A stretch of DNA of 64,000 nt from Poecilobothrus nobilitatus (lineage: Eukaryota > Arthropoda > Insecta > Diptera > Dolichopodidae): NCBI GenBank assembly GCA_947095535.1, contig OX352773.1, positions 23,953,398-24,017,397 on the forward strand, given 5' to 3'. The position numbers and the translations under genes are program-made. The notes beneath the pieces are model-generated. The model was not told where the DNA came from. It saw only the letters and a list, made by a program, of their open reading frames with translations, and did no database searches. Shown here in pieces: positions 25,006 through 35,150 of this stretch (position 1 is its first letter; every line of letters starts with the position of its first letter).

Positions 25006-27074
25006 TGCTTTCTCGTATATCTTTTCTATTATATTTTGCATAATCAATCTAATTCAAGTTTTAATTAAGTTAAGCTCGTTCAAAATCTACCATTATAAGT
25101 AAAACGTAATTTATTTGAATTTTAACGTTTTTTATTTTAATTGTAAAGTCCAACTTGTTATGGTTTTAAAGTAAACATTGTTTTTTTTGTGTACTGGACT
25201 TATATTTATTTTATTACTGTTTTAATTGATAAAATTGATGATTATTAAAAAATATTACGTTTTTGTTAAAGGCTTACTTTTTTTTTGCGAAATTTTTTAC
25301 TTAAATTTTTTTTTTTTTATAAAAAATAAAAAAAAAAAAATAATTGAAACTTATAAAAATTGAGAAAAAACTTTGACCTCTAAGAAAAAAACACAGCATA
25401 AAATAAAAATTTTATGATTTGAGATGGAAGAAATTTTTTTTTATATACATACATATGTAGGTACATATACATGATAATATATATAGGTATATTTTTTTTG
25501 TAATAGATATTATAAAAAATGTACAGGTTTGTGGTTTTTTTTAATAAAAACATTATGATTTTAGAATAATAAAAATTTAGTTTTTTTTTTTTTTAATTTA
25601 TATTTAGAATTTAACGGAAAGTAAATATAGTGTAATTAAACGAAGTTGTATAAATAAAATCTTCCGGTATAAAATTTAAAAAACATTTTTGGTTGTACTG
25701 AAATAAACACCAAAAAAAAAAAAGTTTTATTTCTAAAGTGTATTTAAAATTTGGTTTTTTTCTTAAAAAACAAAAAAAAAAAGCTCAATTGAATATTCCC
25801 ATGATTGCGTTTTTTTATTTTGTTGTTTTTTTTTTGTTTTTTGTTAATCATTTTTTTATTGACGGTTGCGATGAGCTTAAGTGGATGATAATATTAATTA
25901 AGATTTTCTAAATTGCTTTTTATTAGACACAAAAAAAAAACAACATTAAAAAAATACTATAAATTTTCATTAATTTGCTAAAAAACATAAAGTTTATTTA
26001 TGTTTAATGTTTTTTTATTCAGAAATGGAGTATTTTAGAATGTTTCGAATGTATACTCGTATATATAAAAAAAAAAAAAAAAAGTAGTAGTACACCTTGA
26101 CTTAGAATTGGTTAAAATAACAAAATTAAAAAATTTTTTTTTTCAAATAATTTATTTTAAATTTTATTACTCATATTTGGTTCTAATAAAGAATTTATTT
26201 TCAATATATATATACTTATTTTTTAAATTTTAAATAAAAAGAAAGTTTAGAAAATTATAAAAGGAAAAGTAAAATTATTTACGGTAATTGTTTTATTTGT
26301 ATTTCTAATAACGTAGCAACTATAAAACTCTTGAGCTCAAAAATTCTTTGCGAAAATTATCGGTACCCCAGATTTTTACACAAATAAAATGTTTCTTTTA
26401 TTTATGTATTTACTTGTTTTTGTAATTGTTTTATCTAAAATACTTGCAATTAAAGGTTTGCAAATTTTTAATTTAAATTAAGAGGGTCAATAATTAATTT
26501 TATATTTGCTTCTGATGATAAAGCATTTGCGATGCTTCAAAAGCCTTATTACAGATTTGCAAAATTTTTTTTTTATGTAATTGCAAAGTAATTTGTGACT
26601 TACATCCATGCATAACATCTGTGACATAGGGTATTATGAAATGATTTACAGTATCTATTTAGAGGAGGAGGAGGAAGGATATTCTCGACGAGAACCGAAA
26701 CTCTGAAATCTTTTGGCAGAAGAAGATGATAATTTTTTAAAGATTAATCATTTTTCCACATTAATTCTGAGTAATTTAAAAAACATGCTACAGAAAATTT
26801 TTATCTTTGTTAAAAAGACAGAATATTTCTTGTCATAGAAGATTTATGTTAAGGCAATCTCATTTCAAGTTTATCTCAACCAATGGGTTAGGACAAAAAT
26901 TTGTGAAAAAGAAAAATCAATTTTTTTTTTTTTACTAATAGTAATTTGATAAGGAGTCGGAGTGTACAAGAAGAAACCATATTCGAAGATGCTTTAAAGC
27001 TATTTTCACTCAATTTCGCTTAATTCAATTTCTTTATGCAAAAATAAATAAATTAAAATAAAATTTTAAAAAGA
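25006..27074. other. AT-rich non-coding region
   Basis: Homopolymers and short TATA repeats. A 30-base phrase at about 26943-26975 (GAGTCGGAGTGTACAAGAAGAA) has a near-copy at 28114-28146. No genes. Confidence 0.55.
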
Positions 27075-27490
27075 TCCTACTTGTTTTTTAACATATTTTG
27101 CAAAAAAATTTTTAAAAATTTTGCTTATTAGTTTCACTTTATCCGTTCGTTTGTCCGTTTGTTTATAAACTTTTACACCATTTAAGATAGAACCATGTAA
27201 TTTAAAGTCTAAAATTTAAAATTCGCTATTTTTAGACACCGATAATTTCGAGAATTGTGCAAATTTGTCATAAATAAAATATAAAAATGAAAGCTTCTAT
27301 ATTATATTTTTATATGAGCTTTATTATACAGAATTTCCTTTAAATTTAGGAAGTGCCTTTTAATTTTTTACAATTTTTTCTTATATAAAAAATTCAAAAA
27401 ATTTATTATAAATTTTAACACAAAAAAAATGTGCGTCTTTAAAAACCTTTAGTTTACATACTGCCTCGTTTCTGTTTTTTTTTAAATTTA
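27075..27490 (+). repeat. Dispersed repeat R1, short copy
   Basis: Shares with 17510-18760 the block TTGCTTATTAGTTTCACT, a (CGTTTGTC)-like stretch, CTTTTACACCATTTAAGATAGA, then jumps to the TTTAGACACC and TTTACATACTG parts, so the middle third is missing. Non-coding. Confidence 0.6.
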
Positions 27491-28428
27491 TAAATTCAAA
27501 AGTAGATACTCTTAATCAATAATTCAAAAATAAAAATGGCCCAAAGGTTTGGTGTTTATCGAGAAGAAGAAAAACTTAAAATAAGGTATATACTTATGTA
27601 TAGAGTAAATCCTTATCCGGCCAATAGACTGAGCATTTGGGAACACATTTTTATTTTTGTTTCTGTAAAAGTCTGATGGCAAAGGATTTCTTTTTATAAG
27701 TTTAAAATAAAAACAAAACAATACAAGGATGGGTAAACCATCTAAAAGCTTTTCCAAACCACATGGTATGTGGGCTTTTGAGATTTAAAAAAAAAATTAT
27801 CTGTTGTTTTCTTATTTTGTCGTTTCTTTGCAAAAATGTAGCACGAGTTGTTTTCTATACGAGAATAAAATTTTTAAAACATGATAAAACTGAATACGCC
27901 ATAGGATAGAAAAAGGATATTATTGGTATAAGAGAAAAATGAATAATTTGTTTTTTCATATATGAATATGTATATAAATACATACAAATATATCCATCTA
28001 CATGTATAGTATAGGTCCTTATAACATAAATAATTGATTTATAAGCATTTAACTATTCGATTCGGCTCATCTAATATTATCATTCTTTTTATTTTTTTTT
28101 TTCTAATAGAAATTTGATTAGGAGTCGGAGTGTAAAAGAAGAAGCAAATTTTTCAATATTGGGTGTTGGACTGTATATAATAATTTCATAAAATAATAAA
28201 TTGTTTGTATGTATAATTACAATATCCCTTATGAAATATTATGTTTCTTATAAATGCATGTGTTATAAAAACTATATGTGTAATCAAATTCATATGCTTG
28301 AAATTATTGAACATTTTATCAAATATTTAACTAAAATTTTTTTTAAAAATGCGTTAGAGGGAATATTACATATTATGTTTTTGTTTCCATGTGTATGTAG
28401 CATAAGAAAAATATTAGAATCGTGTATG
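27491..28428. other. AT-rich non-coding spacer
   Basis: Nothing recognised apart from the copy of the GAGTCGGAGTGTA phrase at 28121-28134 (see 26945). Small open frames on both strands (27524-27757, 28201-28544) overlap each other and lack any domain. Confidence 0.5.
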
Positions 28429-28498
28429 CAGCCAATGGCGTAGTTTAGGTTAAGACGCCGGCATTTCATTCGAAAGTCTCTGATTAAAACCTTGGCTG
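28429..28498 (+). ncRNA. Degenerate tRNA-like sequence (tRNA pseudogene or SINE head)
   Basis: Seventy bases with a perfect 7-bp potential acceptor stem, CAGCCAA (28429-28435) with TTGGCTG (28492-28498). Inside are an A-box-like TGGCGTAGTTTAGG and a poor B-box-like TGATTAAAACC. The D and T arms do not fold into a good cloverleaf and the B box lacks the TTC core, so a functional tRNA is unlikely. It may be the head of a tRNA-derived SINE: an A-rich stretch and repeats follow. Confidence 0.35.
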
Positions 28499-28525
28499 GG
28501 TTATATAGATTAATAAAAGAAATAT

Positions 28526-28590
28526 AGTTTTTTTTATAATACATATAGTTTTTTTTTATAATACATATAGTTTTTTTTATAATATATATT
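28526..28590. repeat. Short tandem repeat, ~23 bp, three units
   Basis: Three copies of ATATAGTTTTTTTTATAATAC with small length changes in the T-run. Directly downstream of the tRNA-like sequence, so it could be its 3' tail region. Confidence 0.85.
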
Positions 28591-28689
28591 TGAATAAAAA
28601 ATAAGCATATAGATATATCCTATAATTAATATCACATCATCATATCTCGCAAAATATTATAATAAAATAAAAGTAAAATAGTATATGGT

Positions 28690-28810
28690 CATAAATGGCG
28701 TGCAAATATTTGAGTCATAGTCTTTTACATAAGCTACAGCCGAGTAATCAACGGCTTAGTGATACTATTGATTTCAGAAACCAAAGCCTTAGTGAAAAAT
28801 AAATAATAAC
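28690..28810 (-). repeat. Dispersed repeat R3 fragment
   Basis: CAGCCGAGTAATCAACGGCTTAGTGATA (positions 28737-28764, quoted here as one continuous motif whose core is GAGTAATCAACGGC) is the reverse complement of the motif at 4126-4151, with similarity extending on both sides. Function unknown; probably a transposon fragment. Confidence 0.55.
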
Positions 28811-29122
28811 TTACTTAGTATAGATGCCCTTATGCTCCTTATAGAGTGGAAGGTGAAAAAACTAAAATTGGAATCATGTTAAAAATTAGCCTTCTGAGTT
28901 TTAAATCTCCCATAATATAAAAACAATTTTGTCAGGCGATTTGATGAAGCCAATTTTTCAATTTTAACCACTTAAGAACTTCTTAGCCTATAATGACTCT
29001 TTACCCTGAGTGAAAAGTTATTTCAGTATACCTAGTCATTTCATGATAAAAATTTTATTTTCTATCATATGTTGATGCTATAGTCCGATAATTGAAAATG
29101 CAGTTTTCATTAAGTTAAAATT
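28811..29122. other. Non-coding spacer
   Basis: About 310 bases between a repeat fragment and element C. No feature recognised. Confidence 0.5.
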
Positions 29123-30735
29123 AAAAACGAGGAAGATTACAGTTGCCTTTGTCAACTCTTAGATACCCGTACGAATCGTTAGTATGTTCACAGCCTGTTA
29201 CTCTGCTCACAATATTATTTTTTTAATATTTTTTTAGTATTTTAAAATAATTTGGGTGAATTTTATAATTTCTAGAACTATGAGTTGTACATATATTCAA
29301 ACTTTATACATTCTTCAAAAACAGATTTTAACCTTCAACATAACGATTATCAATCCAAAACTTTTCCAAATATTCTATGGTACCATTTAATACTAAGCGG
29401 TAAATGTATATTAAATTTATTTAGTACAAAATAGTAATTTTGTACTAATATTTTGTTATAATTTTAAATATTATATTATATTATATTTAAATATTCCATT
29501 GACAGAATAATTTCTTATAAGTACAATAAAATACATATATGTATGTATGTAAATACGGCGCTATATAATATACATCTATACTCTTATCATTCATTCACTA
29601 GTGACATATACGATATGTAAATAAACATGATATTATATAAGTATGTATATAAATATATATCATATAAGCAAAAATTCTTCAAGCAACCGTTATGTTGTTT
29701 ATTTATTTACAGTTTTTTGTACTACGCATTATATCCTTAACAATTTCAAATTATCGAGTAAAACTAAATGCAAAAAATTCGTTAACGAAATTTGTTAGAA
29801 AATTTGAAAAAATCAAGTAACACTTTCGTCAATTATAAAGTAACCCTATATTATTAAAAAAAATTGTTAACAGAAATAAGAGTATAATGTTGAAGCTTTA
29901 ATTTTTGTGTATTACTTCAAAAAAATTTTAACAGGTGTTCAAGTTACAGGTGTTTAAAAATAGGAAATTTTCAGTTTTTAACCCCTTGCAGCTCCTAAAC
30001 GGGGGTGATACAAAAAAAAGAGATGACTCATTTTATGAGATGAGATGACTGAGATGACTCATACTTATTTTCAAAGATCTAACTTTTGTCAAAATTTCAA
30101 GTTTCCAACTTAAACCGTTTAGAAGATAGAAGGGCAAATTTTGCAAAATTTTAGTTTCGCATAACGGTAAATTAAGACACCGTATGCCACAACTATATAT
30201 TTATTGTATACATACTTTTTAAGCTAATAAAAGTAGTAATCGTTAGGCTTTCAAAATGAAGATATACCTTATGCAACTTGTGCTATAACAATTTAAATAT
30301 GGAGCTTTTTTGAACCTTTGTGGAGCTGTAGCTCCGTAACGGGTGGGGCTACAAAAAAAAGTTATTAAAAATAAAATTAATATTTTTATGAGATCTATCA
30401 GTAGTTAAAATTGCATAGCTCTATTCCAAAAAAAGTGTCGGGATCTAAAAGTTAGGTGTTCGAGAGCTACCCTAAGGTTTGGTACAAACTCAACCAAAAA
30501 AAATAGGGAACCTACAAATTACTCCCAGAATATGTTGTATAAATTTCAAGATTCTAGTTTTCTTAGTTTTTGAGTTAGCGTGCTGACGGACGGACGGACA
30601 GACATGGCTCAAAAGTCTTAGAATTTTTTTCTGATCCGATCCATACCTTTGAAGGTATATCTAGCTCGCTTATTTCGAGGTGTTACAAACGGAGGAGTAA
30701 TTTTATTATATCGGATCCTATCGTACGGGTATAAC
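29123..30735 (-). mobile_element. DINE-1/Helentron-like element, copy C (best preserved)
   Basis: Left: AAAAACGAGGAAGATTAC, hairpin AGTTG/CAACT (29141-29145, 29153-29157), subterminal repeat ATACCCGTACGA (29163-29174). Right: GAGTTAGCGTGCTGAC, GGACGGACGGACAGACATGG, GATCCGATCCATACC, AGCTCGCTTATTTCGAGGTGTTACAAACGG (about 30661-30691) and the exact inverse TCGTACGGGTAT (30721-30732). Two related internal motifs, GCAGCTCCTAAACGGGGG (about 29988) and GTAGCTCCGTAACGGGTGG (about 30328), look like an old internal duplication. The 12-bp subterminal repeats are perfect. No coding capacity. By the hairpin-at-3'-end rule it lies on the minus strand. Family name is from remembered DINE-1 structure. Confidence 0.8.
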
Positions 30736-30748
30736 AAGATTTTAAAAA

Positions 30749-30863
30749 ACGATATTTTGATAAAACGAAAATTTTGAACGAGATTTTGATAAAACGAAAC
30801 TGTAAGAAATTAATGCTCTATGATCTTTTTTTGGAAACTAGCGCTCCTGAAAAAAGATCATAG
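30749..30863. repeat. Direct repeat and 14-bp inverted repeat next to element C
   Basis: ATTTTGATAAAACGAAA occurs twice (about 30754-30770 and 30783-30799). Next to it is a perfect 14-bp inverted repeat, CTATGATCTTTTTT (30818-30831) with AAAAAAGATCATAG (30850-30863), loop 18 bases. Could be a small hairpin element or remnant of a transposon end; no function is evident. Confidence 0.7.
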
Positions 30864-33360
30864 ATGATATCAACCTTGATAATAATGAAAACCATGTGTT
30901 ACCATTTCCAACATCAGAACTTGTAACTGTGGGTATACTTTGTTAATTAATATAATATTGTTCTTGTATAAGATTACAGATGGCATATAAATAAAAGAAA
31001 TATTTACATCTCATAGTTTTAGTTTTCAGTTAATTATTTTAAAATATTTTTTTAAAATTTAAAATTCAAACCTTAGAATAAATAGTATATTAATTGAGGA
31101 TTATTTATTATAATAATTAAATAAATCGTATAATAAATTAAGGAATAATTCAGTACAACTAAGAGGATTAGAATTTCTGTGAAAAGAAATTTTTCTCTTA
31201 TGTACAATATAAGATTAATATAAAATTATTTCTTTGTCAATTTATTATACACAATGTAAATTTTATTAATGAATTGGCATTTCTACGAGTACATTTTATA
31301 TACAAATATATTTCAATGAAATATATTAAATTAAATTATTATTAACAATACTTATGTTTTTATATTTAAGGAACTTTATTATGACGGATTTATATATGTG
31401 TGTATAATTATTAATTGTAAATCAATTAAGTGTTAATTAAATATTAAGTTTTCAATAAATAACTTGTTGTTATTGTATATTTGTAAAAATAAAAGGAAAA
31501 TTTTGTTATTAATACTATTAATATAACATCTATTCCTTTTTGGAAATACAAACTTTAATATACAAATTACAAAATTATATTAAAATAGTTACATATAATT
31601 AAAGTTAGAAATACTATTTAGGTTTAATTAAAAAAAAAAAATTAAATTAGTTAGATTATTATTATTTAAAGTAGCTCTGATGTATAGTAGATCTTTAAAT
31701 GTAGATATTGTGCTCTCCGTATTACTTTGCATTGTGGATTTCACCTTCACTTATATAATACTTCTGTCAGCCCTACTACCTTTACGAAACTAAAGATCTG
31801 TAGAGAGTTTATTGCTGACAGTTCATCAATATGGTTCTAGCTGCACATATCATTTATTGCTGATAGTAAAGCAATATGGTTCTAGCTGCACAAATCGTGC
31901 TCGTAGTAAAGATTTGTAACTTTTGAGTATGTGTCCTGGAGGATCTTCATCTTGAACTATTACAATAATAACTTAATAACAATTTACTTTACTCGTTCTT
32001 TCATTTCTTTCATCTAGAGATTGACTTTTATAACTCTTAACTCTTCTATAACTTTTATTATACCATATTGTATTAACAATAATCTTCTATAAAATTTTAT
32101 TCTGTTATATTTAAATAATTTCTTCATAAAGTTTCAGAGTTGTAGTTTATGTGTATTAAATTTGTTTTTGTCATTTTACAATTTTATAATAATCCTTTGT
32201 GTTGACAATACTGTAAGACTTTATTATATACCCCAATTAATTTATAACCCAATTAAGTATTACATTTCGCTTGCTTTTGCATTTAACAAATAATAAATAT
32301 ATTGTGTATGCGTGTATAAAATTTACTATAAGTTTTGTTATAAGTAACAATCAATTTAAAATTAGGACCTTATTGATTTATTGTACCTTTAGTATCTTAC
32401 CTAAGTATTGATTTGTTTTGATTAAATAATGTTTTCTATAAAATATTTCTCGTTTAATTTTATTTCTACATTCTTATGATAAGTAACGAGTTAGTTTGAA
32501 TGAAGAAGCGTCTATTTAAACCTTAATAAATTATTGCACATTTGTTTTTCTATTTGACAGATTTTATTGTGTAACATAAAGTTAATTTTTAAACCACTGA
32601 ACTTTAGCAGTTTTTTTTTAAATTTTTTTAACATAAATCCTAAACATAATTATTAATTTTTAGTAATCTCCCTTTCAATTTAATGTCTATATTATATTTT
32701 GTTATTTAAAAAGATAGTTAGATAAAATTATAATAAGTTGAAATGTCCGTTTTTTTTAAGTTAAAAGGACCAGATATTTTTTTTTTATCAATGATAAATA
32801 AATAGAAAACCTTTTTGTGGTTCGTTTGTGTAATATATAATTAATGAAAGTCAAAATTTACCTTTCAATTTCTTTAAAATACTCTTGTATCTTGGTAACA
32901 CTAAATAACTAATAATATAAATTTAAAACATTTTGTTAAATTGCTTTTTATTGTTAAAATAAAAAAAAAAAATTTATGTGGTTTTGAAAACTTAAGCTCT
33001 TAAATGTGAAACAAAAAAAAAATAACCTTTAAATGAATAGAAATAGTTTTTATTTAAAAAAATTTCCTTTAAATTGTATCTTAAAAATATAAAATTCTTT
33101 TTATTTTTTTACTTTAATGAAATTAATATTTTAATCCTCTTAAAAACCTGTTTCTTGCTATCAATACAAAATGTCACACAAAAAAAAAAAAACAAACAAA
33201 CAAAAAAAGATATTAAACATTAAGAAAAATATCTTTAAAGTGAAACCATCTCATTTTAACCATAATCTAAAGAATATAAAAGAAAAAAAAATTTCTTTTT
33301 TTTCTTTCGAATTTTTCTCATGACTTTTAAAACCCAAAAAAAAAATAAGAAAAACTAAAT
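30864..33360. other. AT-rich non-coding region just upstream of the PKC leader
   Basis: No coding sequence. A 45-bp tandem duplication lies at about 31809-31898 (TTATTGCTGA(C/T)AGT... ATATGGTTCTAGCTGCACA, twice). Somewhat richer in unique sequence than other spacers, but no promoter motif was recognised. Confidence 0.5.
31809..31898. repeat. 45-bp tandem duplication
   Basis: Two units, each TTATTGCTGA followed by a variable 10-base part and CAATATGGTTCTAGCTGCAC. Period 45 bases, few mismatches, so fairly recent. Confidence 0.8.
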
Positions 33361-33388
33361 TTGCTTTTTTTTTATCTTTCATTTACAG
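33361..33388 (+). promoter_or_regulatory. Predicted 3' splice acceptor before the PKC leader
   Basis: A run of pyrimidines (mostly T, with C near the end) leads into ATTTACAG, a good match to a metazoan acceptor, about 513 bases upstream of the PKC start. It would mark the left edge of the exon carrying the start codon. T-runs followed by CAG are common in such AT-rich DNA, so confidence is moderate. Confidence 0.45.
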
Positions 33389-33901
33389 TTCTCTACATTT
33401 ACAATTGAATTGAATTTTTCTATTCAAAAAACACTAAGAAATAATCTACCATATTTAAAAGAGCAAATAAAAAAAAAAAGGATAACAATCTTCAAAATAC
33501 AGGACAAGGCATAAAAATAAAAAAACAGGAGAAAAAAACGTCAAGTGTAAAGATACACAAAGTACTGTCAGAATTAAGAAAAATAGCAATAAAAAAAAAA
33601 AAAAAATAACAAAGAGTTCTTGATACATAGGAATTATAATTGGAGATCACCTTTGAAAAAGAATTTTCAATATAAGTAAAGAAAATAAAAATATTTAATA
33701 TAAAAAAATTCGTATTACTGTAAAAAAAGTTATTAAATTACAGCAATTCGGATTTTTTTCTTTTTTTTTTTTTTTAAAAAGAACAAAAACTAACAAAGTA
33801 AAAAGAAAAACAACAAAAAAAAGCCAGCCAGAACAAGTGAAAAGAGACAAAAATAAAATAAATAAATTATTATACATAAATAAATAAATAAATAAATCAA
33901 A
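33389..33901 (+). other. Predicted 5' untranslated part of the PKC exon
   Basis: The stretch between a strong splice acceptor ending at 33388 and the PKC start codon has no usable reading frame and is A-rich on the + strand, ending in a short TAAA repeat just before the ATG. This is typical of fly 5' leaders. If the acceptor is used, an upstream non-coding exon and promoter lie to the left. Alternatively transcription starts inside this stretch and the acceptor is fortuitous; sequence alone does not decide. Confidence 0.5.
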
Positions 33902-34131
33902 ATGGCTGATAAAGATAAAGAAAATAAAGAGAATGCAGCTAATAAGGCTGCTACTGAAGATGGTCAAGATGGTGGCTTAGGAGCTGATGAAAAAGTTGAA
34001 AATAAAATGAAAAATCGTTTGAGAAAAGGTGCTCTGAAAAAGAAAAACGTTTTCAATGTCAAGGGTCATCTCTTTATACCGAGATTTTTTAAACAACCAA
34101 CATTTTGTTCTCATTGTAAAGATTTTATATG
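33902..34131 (+). CDS. Pkc53E: Conventional protein kinase C, first coding exon (partial gene)
   Basis: Encodes residues 1-76 and two bases of codon 77 (Trp) of a conventional, diacylglycerol- and calcium-dependent serine/threonine kinase acting at the plasma membrane downstream of phospholipase C. Seen: an acidic, Asn/Ala-rich N-terminus (about 1-35); a basic pseudosubstrate [13 protein letters not shown] (38-50) with Ala44 in the phospho-acceptor position; then the start of the C1A zinc finger, with His56, Cys69 and Cys72 in the H-x12-C-x2-C spacing. The start fits: the context is CAAAATGG, as in fly genes, and an in-frame TAA lies at 33893-33895. GTAAGT follows directly. The KNVFNVKGH stretch and [12 protein letters not shown] match my memory of Drosophila Pkc53E; the eye paralogue inaC differs in the residues after the pseudosubstrate. 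The rest of C1A, C1B, C2 and the kinase domain lie beyond the window. Family call very secure; orthologue call fairly secure. Confidence 0.92.
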
Positions 34132-34137
34132 GTAAGT
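34130..34137 (+). promoter_or_regulatory. 5' splice donor ending the PKC exon
   Basis: The exon ends ATATG and the intron begins GTAAGTG, a near-perfect donor at 34132. The cut falls after the second base of the Trp codon (TG|G), so the next exon must begin with G and continue with the conserved Gly-Phe-Gly of C1A. Reading through the donor gives a stop at the next codon, supporting splicing here. Confidence 0.9.
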
Positions 34138-34620
34138 GTTTTATTTTTTATTTTAATTGTATTTTTTTTTTTAAATTCAAAAACAAAATTAATTTAAAAT
34201 TTTAATATTTTACAAATAAAACATTTTATTATTAAGATAATTAAAAAAAAAAAGGAAGATTGATTAAATGACATATGAATAAAACAATACATATGTATAT
34301 ATGTATATTGTATATATGTGTATATAGTATATATGTATACACATTTTGGTATGTATATATGTATATTTCGAATGTCACAATAAAAACGTGCAACAAAATT
34401 TTATCAAATGATTAAATTAATGTAGAAGAATGTTTATATATTATTTTTTCTTCATTCAGTTTTCAATCTTATAGATAATATTCGTATATTAAGATACATT
34501 TATAATATTGTGGAAATATTTTTTTATACATTAATCAAAATATATTAGGTTCATTCATATACTCGTATATATATATATAAAGTTGTAGATTTTGTTAAAA
34601 CATACTAACATGATTAAATC

Positions 34621-34980
34621 AGGCTTGTATTTTTCTGATCAGTATTAAAATGATATTATACAGTATTTAACATTTTGTCAAAAAAGAAAAAAAAAATGCT
34701 TTTGTCAGTAAATGGTTTTATTTTGATTATAAATATTTTTGCCCCAGTATAAATATTTATACTTTTTTATCAGTCATTTTCAAAATTCTTTAAATTTTGG
34801 AATAAAAACAATCCGTTTGCCTATAATTTTTATGATCAGTATTAAATTGAAAATTTACAGTATTTCTACAGAAATTTTACAGTATTTACAGTATTTTCAG
34901 TATTTCTTTTAAAATATTCTTTCGTCAATAAATGATTTTATTTTCAGTATAAATATTTTTTCTCAAGTATAAATATGTAG
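34621..34980. repeat. Diverged tandem duplication in the intron, period about 197 bp
   Basis: TGATCAGTATTAAA at 34636 and 34833, both followed by TACAGTATTT and then by GTCA(G/A)TAAATG(G/A)TTTTATTTT and CAGTATAAATAT. The second unit contains a small expansion of ACAGTATTT. The SINE at 34977 begins exactly where the second unit stops. Confidence 0.7.
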
Positions 34981-35150
34981 TGGGTAAGATCGTATAAAAA
35001 TACGTTGTAAACATCGAGGGAATGTGGGTTCGACACACACACCCCTTACGACATTTACATCGACGCCTGAACAAGGAAGGCTGTGTAATTTCCTGACCAC
35101 ATTTATGTGGCAGAGAAATGTATTTAAAAAAAAAGAAAAAAAAAAAACAA
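34977..35150 (+). mobile_element. tRNA-derived SINE, copy 1
   Basis: Begins AGTGGGTAAG (decayed A-box region), has a B-box-like GGTTCGACACA at 35027-35037, then a body TTACGACATTTACATCGACGCC, GGAAGGCTGTGTAATTTCCTG, ACATTTATGTGGCAGAGAAATG, and a long A-rich tail interrupted by G. The body is homologous to 40357-40530. The family uses RNA polymerase III internal promoters and depends on a LINE for mobility; which LINE cannot be told. The 5' end is probably truncated, because copy 2 extends further. Confidence 0.75.

Noticed and set aside
33695..33967. Minus-strand 90-codon frame over the PKC start
   Set aside because: Antisense shadow of the PKC exon and its A-rich leader; Phe/Leu/Ile-rich translation of poly-A.
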